Assembly (NCBI RefSeq): GCF_013087515.1
Contig: NZ_JABFCN010000046.1
Coordinates: 1 to 64,000 of the forward strand
Direction of reading: 5' to 3'
DNA: 64,000 nt
Source of the DNA: Rhizobium sophorae
GTDB taxonomy: Bacteria; Pseudomonadota; Alphaproteobacteria; Rhizobiales; Rhizobiaceae
The notes below the pieces were generated by a model. That model saw only the letters and a program-made list of their open reading frames with translations, searched no databases and was not told the origin of the DNA. Made by a program: the position numbers and the translations under genes. Shown piece by piece: positions 41,125 to 49,416 of this stretch; within the stretch, counting starts at the first letter, position 1, and each line of letters starts with the position of its first letter.

Positions 41125-42189
41125 GTGACAGAAGAAGACGTAGAACCGGCGGAAGCGCAGCACGAAACGGGAAAGCAGCGGCCTGAAATCCGCTGGGGCG
41201 TCGTCGCGTCCGTTGCTGCGCATATTCCTATCGTTGCTCTTCTGATTTTCGGGCTGCCGAAGATCGAGCCGAAACCTCTCGAAGACGAGAGCGTGAAGGT
41301 TGAGCTCGTTCCGCCGCCGGAGGAGAAGAAGCCGGAGCCCAAGGAAAAGCCACCGGAGCCGAAGCCACCGGAGGAGGCTAAGAAGGAGCCACCTCCACCT
41401 CCACCTCCACCTCCTCTGCCTCCGCCGCCTCCGCCGGCCAGCAAGACTCCCGAGCAAGCTAAGCCGAGGCCTATGCCGACCCTGAACCCTGTCATCGAGT
41501 TTGGTGACAGGAATAGCGGTCCCGAAAAATCGCTCGCGGGAAATTCTTCTCAAGGCGAAACCAAACCCGCAACAACTCCGCCGCAGCACGATGCCGAACC
41601 TGAGCAGATGCCGACACAGGCTGCTGCGGAAAAACCTGAAACTGAGACGCCTGCTTCAAAGCCCGTCCCAGATGATGTGAAGCTTCCAGAGGTTGCGACA
41701 ACAGACGTTTCTCCAAAGCCCAATGGGCCGCCGACAGACGTGTCTGGCGAAGCCACGACGAGTATCGATCAGGCCAGACCGCCGGAGCAGAAGGCCGCTG
41801 AAAAGCCGAAAGCAGCCGCGAAAAACAACGATCTGCCGAAGGCAAAAACGCTGTTTTCGCGCATGGGGGATGGCAATTTGTTTGCGCAGACTGCGATCGA
41901 TGGCCTTCCGCGCAAAGAGCGAGTGGCCACGCTTTGCACTACCGAGCTTCAGGGCCAACTCGTTCACGGTTCGCCGAGTTATTTTCCATCCGCATTGCCT
42001 AGTTTCGGGTTGCGCAGCGGTACCGTCCTTGATGTCCCGGATGCAGCCTTTGGCACAGCCAAAGGCTGGTACCACGTTCGCTTCCGCTGCGAGCTGGATG
42101 AGGGAGCCACGAAAGTCGTGTCGTTCGCCCACGAAGTTGGCGGATTGATCCCCCGCAGTCAGTATGCGAAGTATGAAATCCGTGACTAG
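41125..42189 (+). CDS. DUF930 protein, TonB-like architecture (second of two)
   Basis: This protein of about 354 residues has the same layout as the gene before it. It has a TM segment (WGVVASVAAHIPIVALLIFGL), a very proline-rich spacer (KKPEPKEKPPEPKPPEE, then runs of 8-9 prolines), a low-complexity region and the DUF930 domain (AKTLFSRM...LCTTELQGQL...GWYHVRFRCELDEGATKVVSFAHEV). The start is uncertain: GTG 41125 is used because it precedes the first family-like residues, without a clear ribosome site. It is 76 bp after its paralogue. Confidence 0.72.
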   Translation: MTEEDVEPAEAQHETGKQRPEIRWGVVASVAAHIPIVALLIFGLPKIEPKPLEDESVKVELVPPPEEKKPEPKEKPPEPKPPEEAKKEPPPPPPPPPLPPPPPPASKTPEQAKPRPMPTLNPVIEFGDRNSGPEKSLAGNSSQGETKPATTPPQHDAEPEQMPTQAAAEKPETETPASKPVPDDVKLPEVATTDVSPKPNGPPTDVSGEATTSIDQARPPEQKAAEKPKAAAKNNDLPKAKTLFSRMGDGNLFAQTAIDGLPRKERVATLCTTELQGQLVHGSPSYFPSALPSFGLRSGTVLDVPDAAFGTAKGWYHVRFRCELDEGATKVVSFAHEVGGLIPRSQYAKYEIRD

Positions 42190-42298
42190 TCCTTGCGATC
42201 CTGGATTGCGGCCTTATCAGGAACAAGCCACGCGCAAGGAACCGCACCTAGCCTCTTCTCATGGCCGTGATGATTCCGGTGAAGAAGGGGACAATGAT

Positions 42299-42460
42299 AT
42301 GTCGAACGAGATTGAGCATTTTTTTGAGCGTCAGGACGAAGCCGTGAGCGCGGTGTTCTTGGAGAACAAGGGCGACGAGCTGACAGATATTCTGGTGGCT
42401 GCTCTGGAAGAGGCTTTCGAAATCCTTCTCGAAGCCGCGCCAGCCGAAACCGTTCATTGA
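42299..42460 (+). CDS. Small acidic hypothetical protein (53 aa)
   Basis: This 53-residue acidic helical protein (MSNEIEHFFERQDEAVSAVF...) has an AAGGGG ribosome site 9 bases before its ATG. It belongs to no family I recognise. It lies between the DUF930 pair and the kinase gene on the same strand; its codon use looks like that of its neighbours. Confidence 0.55.
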   Translation: MSNEIEHFFERQDEAVSAVFLENKGDELTDILVAALEEAFEILLEAAPAETVH

Positions 42461-42566
42461 GGTCGCAGAAGGATCGTTCAGTCTGCCAATGTGTGCTGAC
42501 TGGTCGCGCCGCTTGCGCTGTCCCGCCTTGTCGGGATAATGCGCCAGCATCAACGGCCTAGATATC

Positions 42567-43364
42567 ATGTCGATTTTCCAAGAGGATCAACCACCGTCGA
42601 CGGGCGTGCTTGATGCCCGTCTGGCTGGTTACCGGTTCGAACGCGATGCGCTCGGCCGTTCCGCTGCGAGCGTTTTTCGGCTGGAAGCTCTCGGATTGCC
42701 GACGCTTTATCTGAAGGTCGAAGAGGTCGGTCCTTTTGGCGAACTCGCCGATGAAGCGGCCAGGCTTCGCTGGGTCAAAGCTTCCGGTCTGCCTTGTCCC
42801 GATATCATTGCAGAGGATAGCGACGGCGTGCGCAACCGGCTGCTGATCAGCGCGTTGCCCGGGAGTGATCTCGCCAGTGCATCAGTGCTGACGCCGCTTG
42901 CGCGGGTTGAACTCCTGGCTGCGGCACTTCTTGACCTGCATCGCCTGCCGATCGCATCCTGCCCGTTCGATCATCGGCTGGAGAGGCGTATCGCTGCGGC
43001 AAAAGCGCGGATGCAGGCTGGCATCGTCGACGAGACCGATTTTGACGAGACGCGGCTTGGAAAGAGTGCTGTGGCCTTGTTTGCCGAACTTGAACGCAAG
43101 AGGCTTGGCCGCGAGGATCTCGTCGTCACCCATGGCGACGCCTGCCTGCCGAATTTCATCGCGTCGGAAGAGGGATTTTCGGGTTATATCGACTGCAGCC
43201 GGCTCGGCGTCGCCGACCGCTATCAGGATATCGCGCTCGCCTGCCGCAGCATTGCCCACAATTTCGGCGAGGCGCTGGTGCAGCCCTTCCTCGAACGTTA
43301 CGGCATGCCGGCCACGGATCCGGTAAGGCTGGATTATTATCAGCTGCTCGACGAGTTCTTCTAG
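42567..43364 (+). CDS. Aminoglycoside 3'-phosphotransferase-like kinase
   Basis: This 265-residue kinase of the APH(3') family contains the ATP-site lysine in TLYLKVEE (K50), the catalytic loop HGDACLPN at 189-196, the metal-binding IDCSRLGVADRYQD from residue 208, and the C-terminal LLDEFF typical for APH(3') enzymes. Such enzymes inactivate kanamycin and neomycin. The gene has normal local composition and no mobile-element context, so it is probably a resident gene; substrate not proven. It is one of two aminoglycoside-kinase-like genes in the window. Confidence 0.83.
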   Translation: MSIFQEDQPPSTGVLDARLAGYRFERDALGRSAASVFRLEALGLPTLYLKVEEVGPFGELADEAARLRWVKASGLPCPDIIAEDSDGVRNRLLISALPGSDLASASVLTPLARVELLAAALLDLHRLPIASCPFDHRLERRIAAAKARMQAGIVDETDFDETRLGKSAVALFAELERKRLGREDLVVTHGDACLPNFIASEEGFSGYIDCSRLGVADRYQDIALACRSIAHNFGEALVQPFLERYGMPATDPVRLDYYQLLDEFF

Positions 43365-43438
43365 GCAGCCCAGTCTGGCTACGATTGCGTCATCGCACTG
43401 CGGCTGGCAGAGTGGCCGGCGATCGGACCTGCGGGCAG

Positions 43439-44248
43439 ATGATGGCGAGAAATCAGTTCAGGATGTTGCGCTCGGCGCTATCAGGCGTCGAAGCCGTGGC
43501 GGCGGAAACGCATCACAGCTTCGCGCGCCACACCCATGAGCAATTCGGCATCGGCCTGATTTCCGCCGGTGCTCAGTCATCGCTCAGCGGCCGCGGTATG
43601 GTGGAGGCCGAGGCCGGCGACATCATCACGGTCAATCCGAACGAGGTGCATGACGGCGCGCCGATCGGCGAGGGGCGGTCGTGGCGCATCCTCTATTTCG
43701 ATCCCGCAATCGTCAGCGGTCTTTCACGAGAGATCAGCGAAAGCGGGGTAGGGCGATCGGAAATTCCGCATCCCGTCATCCGCAACGCGGCGATCGCCGC
43801 CCGCTTCGAAACGCTGTTTGGCGCGGTGACCGGCGGCAGGGCGGCGGATGGGTTGTTCTGTGAGGAACTGCTTCTGCAACTCGTCGCCGATGTCATGCGG
43901 GAGTGCTCTGGTACCGAAGAGCGGCCACCGGTGCCGGCGTCGATCCGCGTGGCGCGAGACCTGATCGACGATGATCCACTTGCCGCCATCTCGCTCGCCG
44001 ATCTCTCCAGGGAAAGCGGGCTCAGCCGCTTCCAGGTGCTGCGCGGCTTTGCCAAGGCGACCGGATTGACGCCGCATGCCTATCTCGTCCAGGCCCGCAT
44101 CCATATCGCGCGCCGGCTGATCGCTCAGGGCATGCCGCTTGCGGAGGCGGCCTTTGCCAGCGGTTTTGCCGACCAGAGCCACATGACGCGCGTCTTCGTG
44201 CGCAAATACGGTCTTTCGCCGCGGCTTTATGCCGGCGCCTTTCTCTGA
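43439..44248 (+). CDS. AraC-family transcriptional regulator
   Basis: This protein of about 269 residues has an N-terminal cupin-like sensing domain (FARHTHEQFGIGLISAG...GDIITVNPNEVHDGAPIG) and a C-terminal pair of HTH motifs (ISLADLSRESGLSRFQVLRGFAKATGLTPHAYLVQ and LAEAAFASGFADQSHMTRVFVRKYGLSPRLY). Two adjacent ATGs (43439, 43442) are possible starts. The EamA exporter gene lies 83 bp downstream on the same strand and is the likeliest target. Confidence 0.85.
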   Translation: MMARNQFRMLRSALSGVEAVAAETHHSFARHTHEQFGIGLISAGAQSSLSGRGMVEAEAGDIITVNPNEVHDGAPIGEGRSWRILYFDPAIVSGLSREISESGVGRSEIPHPVIRNAAIAARFETLFGAVTGGRAADGLFCEELLLQLVADVMRECSGTEERPPVPASIRVARDLIDDDPLAAISLADLSRESGLSRFQVLRGFAKATGLTPHAYLVQARIHIARRLIAQGMPLAEAAFASGFADQSHMTRVFVRKYGLSPRLYAGAFL

Positions 44249-44331
44249 GCAGCTGCTTTGCGCCTGCAATTTCGTTCAAGACCCCGACAGGCTCCTGCTG
44301 TTTTCTCGGCGCATCCAACAGGAGACGCCGA

Positions 44332-45228
44332 ATGTCGAGGCAGGTTCAAGGTTATGTCTATCTGGCGCTGGCCATGCTGACTGTGGGGAGCACCGTCATT
44401 GCAAGCAAGCTCATCGCATCAAGCCTGCCGCCTTTCAGCGCCACCGCATTGCGCTTCGCCATCGCCTTTCCTGTTCTTCTCCTGCTGATGTGGGCGACCG
44501 GCGCGCGGCTGCCGAGGTTTTCCCGGCATGACCGCCTCATCCTCATCATTCAGGCGGGTGCCGGCAGCGTCGGTTATACGACGCTGCTGATCTCCGGCCT
44601 CAGCCTGACCTCGGCTGCCGATGCCGGCGTCATCATCGGCACGTTGCCGGTGGTGTCGGCCGCAATCTCCATCCTGCTGCTTCGCGAACGGCCGCAGCGT
44701 GCCCTGCTTCTGGCCGTGGCGCTTGCGACGGCAGGCGTGCTCTCGATCGCCTGCACACCGGATGCGGCCGGCGGATCGCTCGCCGGCAATGCATTGATCT
44801 TTTGCGCCGTCGTTTGCGAAGGATTGTTCATCCTGCTGAACAAACGGCTGAAGACGGAGGTTGCGCCGCTTGCCCTGTCGACGCTGATGGCCGGCATCGG
44901 CTTCATTGTTGCCGCCATCCCGGCTATTTTCGAAGCGCCTTTCGCAGATGGTATTTCGGCAAGCGCTGTCGCCGCCGTCGGCTATTATGCGGTGGTGCCG
45001 ACCGTCGGCGGATTTCTGCTGTGGTATGCGGGGGCAGAAAGGGTGAGCGGCACGGAGGCCGCTCTCTTCACCGCGCTGGCTCCAGTTTCCGCCGTCATGC
45101 TTGCCTTCATCATCCTTGGCGAGCCGGTCGGGCTCAGCCAGATCGCCGGCATGGCCTGCGTGCTTGCGGCCGTGCTCGGGCTTGCCTTTGCCGGGAGCCG
45201 TAGCGCGAAACTTGCCGGAGAGAGATAG
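44332..45228 (+). CDS. EamA/DMT family exporter
   Basis: This 298-residue protein has ten TM segments in two EamA repeats (first half from VYLALAMLTVGSTVIASKLI, second from LAGNALIFCAVVCEGLFILLNKRLK), typical for drug/metabolite transporters of the inner membrane, many of which export amino acids or related metabolites. It is followed 3 bp later by the B3/B4-domain gene and preceded by an AraC regulator; the three probably form one functional unit. The substrate is not evident. Confidence 0.87.
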   Translation: MSRQVQGYVYLALAMLTVGSTVIASKLIASSLPPFSATALRFAIAFPVLLLLMWATGARLPRFSRHDRLILIIQAGAGSVGYTTLLISGLSLTSAADAGVIIGTLPVVSAAISILLLRERPQRALLLAVALATAGVLSIACTPDAAGGSLAGNALIFCAVVCEGLFILLNKRLKTEVAPLALSTLMAGIGFIVAAIPAIFEAPFADGISASAVAAVGYYAVVPTVGGFLLWYAGAERVSGTEAALFTALAPVSAVMLAFIILGEPVGLSQIAGMACVLAAVLGLAFAGSRSAKLAGER

Positions 45229-45231
45229 ACC

Positions 45232-45924
45232 ATGCAGTTCAGCCATTCCGATGCCATGTGGCAGGCCTTTCCGGAGCTTCGCGCCGGCGCGCTCCATGGC
45301 GACGGCATCCATGCGGATGTCGATGTCGAGGCGGTGATCGCAAGCTTCTACGCGATCGCCGAGGCCCGGCTGGCGCAAGCGCAGGAAGGCGAATTCCCCG
45401 AAATTCAGGCCTGGCGTCGCGGCTTTTCCCGCATGGGGCTGAAGCCGACACAATATCGCTGCGCTTCCGAGGCGTTGTTGCGCCGATTCCGCCAGGAGCA
45501 TGCGCTGCCGCGTCTGCATCCGCTTATCGATCTCTGCAATGCGATTTCGCTCGCCTTCGCCATTCCGATCGCTGTCTTCGACGCTGAAAAGATCGCTGGC
45601 GATCTCGAGGTCCGGCGGGCCAGGGGTGACGAGACCTATCTGACCTTCGCCGGCGAAATCGAACATCCGGAGCCGGACGAGGTGATCTTCGCAGACGGTG
45701 CGGGAAACGCGCATGCGCGGCGCTGGACGAACCGGCAGAGCGGGCTTTCGGCCGTGCGGGAGACCACGCGCTCGGTGCTGATTGTTGCGGAGGCCCTGCA
45801 TGTTTCCGCCGGTGAGGATATGGGGAAGCTGGTCGCCACAGTTGCGGATGTGCTCGCGGGGCATTGGCCGGTGGCACCCAAAATGGCGGTGCTGAGCGTG
45901 GAATCGGCGCGTTTCGAATTCTAA
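45232..45924 (+). CDS. Stand-alone B3/B4 tRNA-binding domain protein
   Basis: This 230-residue protein is homologous to the B3/B4 domain of the phenylalanyl-tRNA synthetase beta subunit. In the synthetase this domain hydrolyses Tyr-tRNA(Phe). Family features are YRCASEALLRRF, LHPLIDLCNAISLAFAIPIAVFD and ARRWTNRQSGLSAVRETTRSVLIVAEAL. Stand-alone members are thought to edit mischarged aminoacyl-tRNA or bind amino acids; that is inference here. The gene begins 3 bp after the EamA exporter stop. Confidence 0.85.
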   Translation: MQFSHSDAMWQAFPELRAGALHGDGIHADVDVEAVIASFYAIAEARLAQAQEGEFPEIQAWRRGFSRMGLKPTQYRCASEALLRRFRQEHALPRLHPLIDLCNAISLAFAIPIAVFDAEKIAGDLEVRRARGDETYLTFAGEIEHPEPDEVIFADGAGNAHARRWTNRQSGLSAVRETTRSVLIVAEALHVSAGEDMGKLVATVADVLAGHWPVAPKMAVLSVESARFEF

Positions 45925-46007
45925 ACGAAGGTGGTATTCGAGGCCTTGGGCCGGCGGCATCGCCGCCCTATCTCCATGGGGCCGATATCTCCTGGAGACG
46001 AACCACC

Positions 46008-46406
46008 ATGTCAGACAAGTCGATCAAGATTCCGGGGCCGGACCATCCGATCACGGTCGAGCACAATCCCTCCCGTGTCGTCGTCACGCTTGGCGGCAAG
46101 ACCATCGCCGACACCCACGACGCACTGACGCTGCGCGAGGCCTCCTATCCGCCGGTGCAGTATATTCCGCGGAGGGATGTGGACATGTCGCTGCTTCAGC
46201 GCACCGACCACACCAGCCATTGCCCCTATAAGGGCGATGCGTCCTATTACAGCATCATTGCGGGCGGCGAGCGCTCGAAGAATGCCGTCTGGACCTACGA
46301 GGCGCCGAATGCCGCGGTCAGCAACATAAAAGAGCATCTCGCCTTCTATCCCGATCGCGTCGACGGCATCGAGGAAATGGCCTCTCCGGAAGCCGGCACC
46401 TTCTGA
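46008..46406 (+). CDS. DUF427 domain protein
   Basis: This 132-residue protein is one DUF427 beta domain: GPDHPITVEHNPSRVVVTLGGKTIADTHDALTLREASYPPVQYIPRRDV, then HTSHCPYKGDASYYS and AVWTYEAPN. ATG 46008 follows a GGAGACG ribosome site. The role of the family is unknown. It is cytosolic with no signal or TM segment. Confidence 0.85.
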   Translation: MSDKSIKIPGPDHPITVEHNPSRVVVTLGGKTIADTHDALTLREASYPPVQYIPRRDVDMSLLQRTDHTSHCPYKGDASYYSIIAGGERSKNAVWTYEAPNAAVSNIKEHLAFYPDRVDGIEEMASPEAGTF

Positions 46407-46431
46407 CGACGCGCATTGCAGCCGTTCCGGC

Positions 46432-46456
46432 GGAACATGTTTGCTTCCGGGCCGTT
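46432..46456 (+). promoter_or_regulatory. EcfG/RpoE2-type general stress promoter
   Basis: GGAAC, 16 bases, CGTT: a full match to the alphaproteobacterial general stress sigma consensus, 26 bp upstream of the DUF6894 gene start. Confidence 0.65.
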
Positions 46457-46481
46457 AGGCTCATCTAGCGGGGGATGTGTC

Positions 46482-46715
46482 GTGCCGAAATTCTACTTTC
46501 AGCTCTTCGATCGTGATGGTGCCGGGGCGACCGAGACGGGATATGATTTCGACTCTATCGAGGCTGCGAAAGCAGAGGCGCGGCGCGTGCTCGCGGAGAT
46601 GGCCGCCGAAGGCTTGCCGACCGCGCCTTTGAATATGATGTCGGTGGAGCTCTTCGATGAAAGCCGGCGACCGCTTGCGGAAATCCGGTTGATTCTCGAG
46701 GAAATTGCGAAATAG
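46482..46715 (+). CDS. DUF6894 family small protein (first)
   Basis: This 77-residue protein begins PKFYFQLFDRDGAGATETGYDF and has the family pattern SIEAAKAEARRVLAEMAAEGLP plus a beta-rich C-terminus. GTG 46482 with a GGGGGAT ribosome site is chosen because it gives the family start. Such proteins are frequent, often multicopy, in rhizobia; function unknown. The stress-type promoter just upstream suggests induction in stationary phase or stress. Confidence 0.75.
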   Translation: MPKFYFQLFDRDGAGATETGYDFDSIEAAKAEARRVLAEMAAEGLPTAPLNMMSVELFDESRRPLAEIRLILEEIAK

Positions 46716-46886
46716 CAGCCACAGGCATGCCGGCCTTTGAATTGCTTGTCGATCGCGCCAAAGCAATCGAATGACTATGTCAAATTTAATTGCCGGCCAT
46801 GAAGGCGGGTCTTAGCGTCGCGTCGCAATCGACCGAGTCGGATTGATGCGTATGTGTGACCGGCGGCAGCCCTTAAACGGCTGCGG

Positions 46887-47132
46887 CTATCGTAAGACGT
46901 CGAGCCATTCATTGCTGAAGACGAGGCTGGCAACCGTGACCGGATCGCCACTCTCGTTGCGAACGGTGACGGCGATGATCGCGCGATCACCCGCAGGCAA
47001 TTCGTCACGGGCCACATCCAGCAGGATGCGGGTCACTTCTTTCGGAATGTCTTCACGAGATCTGAGCTCGGTGCCGTGCTCATCGCGCGTGGGTCCTTCC
47101 CCGTTGTGTAGATCGAAATAGTAGCGAGCCAT
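46887..47132 (-). CDS. DUF6894 family small protein (second)
   Basis: This 81-residue paralogue of the 46482 gene lies in opposite orientation: MARYYFDLHNGEGPTRDEHGTELRSREDIPKEVTRILLDVARDELPAGDR. An AGGAAAGAAC ribosome site precedes the ATG. The two genes converge across 170 bp without other content. A GGAAC element lies 47 bp upstream. Confidence 0.8.
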   Translation of the reverse strand: MARYYFDLHNGEGPTRDEHGTELRSREDIPKEVTRILLDVARDELPAGDRAIIAVTVRNESGDPVTVASLVFSNEWLDVLR

Positions 47133-47158
47133 GTTCTTTCCTGCGCGTCACAGGGGAA

Positions 47159-47183
47159 AATCACAGATGAAGACAATTGTTCC
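47159..47183 (-). promoter_or_regulatory. Weaker EcfG/RpoE2-type promoter candidate
   Basis: On the minus strand GGAAC, 16 bases, GATT. It fits the loose GGAAC-N18-TT form of the consensus only. Confidence 0.4.
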
Positions 47184-47253
47184 CGAGGCTAGGCATTGAT
47201 TCTTATAGAAAAATATAGGTCGCATCGAAATCGGTCGGGCTCCAGCGATACCG

Positions 47254-47985
47254 GTGGGCAAGCCCGTGATTGAATCCCTGCTGCTCAACCTTGGAAGCCG
47301 CGATGTGTTGTCGGCCGAAGAGGAAAGCCATCTCAGAGCCATCATCGTCAAAGACAGGTATTTTGCTGCCGGGGAGGATCTCGTCTCCGAAGGAAGCAGG
47401 CCTGGCTACAGCACGCTGCTGCTCGATGGTTTTGCGGCGCGCTATAAGGTGATGGCCGATGGCAGCCGCCAGATCACCGCGCTGCATGTCGCCGGCGATT
47501 TCGTCGATCTGCATGCTTTCCCGATCAAGAAAATGGATCACGGGATCGTCGCGCTGTCGTCCTGCCATGTCGCGTTTGCCGATCACGCCGATCTCAAGGC
47601 GATCACCGAGGGCATGCCGCATCTGACCCGGCTGCTCTGGCTCGATACGCTGGTGGATGGCGCCATTCACCGCGAGTGGATTGTCGCCATGGGCCGGCGC
47701 TCTAAGCGCGCCCATATCGCCCATCTCGTCTGCGAACTCTTCGTGCGGCTGCAGGTGGTGAAGCGGACGCGCGGCGCAAGTTTCCAGTTTCCGTTGACGC
47801 AGATCGAGATGGCCGACGTGCTCGGCGTTTCCGTCGTCCACCTCAACAAGACGCTGCAGGCGCTGAGGCGCGAGGGCGTGTTCACCTGGGAGAACCGGAC
47901 GATCACCATCGTCGACTGGGAACGCCTGCAGGAAATCGCCGAATTCGATCCCGGCTATCTCAGCATCTCCAGGGAACCGCGCTAA
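47254..47985 (+). CDS. Crp/Fnr-family transcriptional regulator
   Basis: This 243-residue regulator has an N-terminal cyclic-nucleotide-binding-fold domain (FAAGEDLVSEGSRPGYSTLLLDGFAARYK...HVAGDFVDLHAF) and a C-terminal winged HTH (FPLTQIEMADVLGVSVVHLNKTLQALRREG). It starts with GTG. No N-terminal cysteine cluster is present, so it is not an oxygen-sensing Fnr with an Fe-S cluster; the ligand is unknown. Many paralogues of this type occur in rhizobia. Confidence 0.85.
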   Translation: MGKPVIESLLLNLGSRDVLSAEEESHLRAIIVKDRYFAAGEDLVSEGSRPGYSTLLLDGFAARYKVMADGSRQITALHVAGDFVDLHAFPIKKMDHGIVALSSCHVAFADHADLKAITEGMPHLTRLLWLDTLVDGAIHREWIVAMGRRSKRAHIAHLVCELFVRLQVVKRTRGASFQFPLTQIEMADVLGVSVVHLNKTLQALRREGVFTWENRTITIVDWERLQEIAEFDPGYLSISREPR

Positions 47986-48120
47986 AACCGAGGCATCGCA
48001 CAATCCGGTGACACCAGCTCATTGCGATTGACAATTCGCCCATTCGGGCAGAACACCGCTCCGACCTTGAAAACTCTTATAAAGGCTGGCGGACCCGCGC
48101 TGCCGGCCGGTGACATCGCA

Positions 48121-49341
48121 ATGGACATATCCCAAGGCCCGGGGAGCGTTCTTCGCCACCCCGGCTATCTGAACTTCGCCGCCTCCCGCGTCTTTTCCTC
48201 GCTTTCCTTCCAGTCCATTGGCATCGCCATGGGGTGGATGATCTACGATCAGACGCACAGCGCCTTTGCGCTCGGCCTCGTCGGCTTGTGCCAGTTTCTC
48301 CCGATGGCGGCGCTGACCTTCGTCGTCGGCCATGTCGCCGACCGGTTCGATCGGCGGCGCATCGGACTTGTCTGCCAGTTGATCGAGGCGGTGACGGCGC
48401 TGGTGCTGGCGGTTGCCACCTGGCAACAATGGTTGACACCGGCCGGCATCCTTGCCGCCGTCACCGTGCTCGGCGCCGTCGTCGCCTTCGAGCGCCCGAC
48501 CATGGCGGCGCTGCTGCCGAACATCGTGCCAGCCTCGATGCTGCAGAAGGCGGTTGCAACCTCCACCTCGCTGATGCAGACGGCGCTGATCGTCGGCCCC
48601 TCGCTCGGCGGCCTGCTTTATGGCCTCCACCCCGTCGCGCCCTTTGCCATATCCGCGCTGCTCTTTGCCGTCGCAAGCTTCAACGTCATCTCGATCCGGA
48701 TGCAATGGAGCCCTGCCAAGCGTGAGCCGGTGACGCTCGCCTCGGTCTTTGCAGGCGTCTCCTTCATCCGCAGCCGGCCGGTGATGCTCGGGACGATCTC
48801 GCTCGATCTCTTCGCGGTGCTGCTCGGCGGCGCGACTGCGCTGCTGCCGATGTTCGCCAGCGATATCCTGCATGCCGGTCCCTGGGGGCTCGGTTTTCTC
48901 CGCGCTGCCCCGGCGGTCGGCGCGCTCGCCATGTCGATCGCGCTCGCCCGCCGGCCACTGAGTAGCAATGTCGGGCGCAAGATGCTTGCCGCCGTCGCCG
49001 TGTTCGGCGTCGCCACCATCGTCTTCTCGCTTTCGACCAATATCGCGCTTTCCGTGGTCGCGCTGTTCGTGGTCGGCGCGTCCGATACGGTCAGCGTCGT
49101 CGTGCGCAGCTCGCTGGTGCAGCTTCTGACGCCGGACGAAATGCGTGGCCGCGTCAGCGCCGTCAACTCGCTGTTCATCGGCACCTCCAACCAGCTCGGC
49201 GAATTCGAATCCGGTATGATGGCGGCAGTCCTCGGCCCCGTCGCCACCGGCGTTGTCGGCGGACTCGGCACGATCGTCGTCGTCGCCCTGTGGATGCGGC
49301 TCTTCCCCGATCTCACCAAGGTCAAGACGCTGAAGGGCTAG
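48121..49341 (+). CDS. MFS transporter, EntS/MFS_3 type
   Basis: This 406-residue, 12-TM major facilitator resembles enterobactin-exporter-like MFS proteins: HPGYLNFAASRVFSSLSFQSIGIAMGWMIYD at TM1, GHVADRFDRRRIGLVC as motif A, and VRSSLVQLLTPDEMRGRVSAVNSLFIGTSNQLGEFESG in the second half. Start 48121 gives the expected short cytoplasmic N-terminus; an in-frame start 99 bases upstream would add a basic tail. No siderophore genes are nearby, so the substrate is open. Confidence 0.83.
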   Translation: MDISQGPGSVLRHPGYLNFAASRVFSSLSFQSIGIAMGWMIYDQTHSAFALGLVGLCQFLPMAALTFVVGHVADRFDRRRIGLVCQLIEAVTALVLAVATWQQWLTPAGILAAVTVLGAVVAFERPTMAALLPNIVPASMLQKAVATSTSLMQTALIVGPSLGGLLYGLHPVAPFAISALLFAVASFNVISIRMQWSPAKREPVTLASVFAGVSFIRSRPVMLGTISLDLFAVLLGGATALLPMFASDILHAGPWGLGFLRAAPAVGALAMSIALARRPLSSNVGRKMLAAVAVFGVATIVFSLSTNIALSVVALFVVGASDTVSVVVRSSLVQLLTPDEMRGRVSAVNSLFIGTSNQLGEFESGMMAAVLGPVATGVVGGLGTIVVVALWMRLFPDLTKVKTLKG

Positions 49342-49416
49342 CACATGCATGACGCGTTGAAAGCGACGACCGCTCCCGCTAGGTTCGGCCCGAAACATCA
49401 TTCGGCGGAGCCGCGC

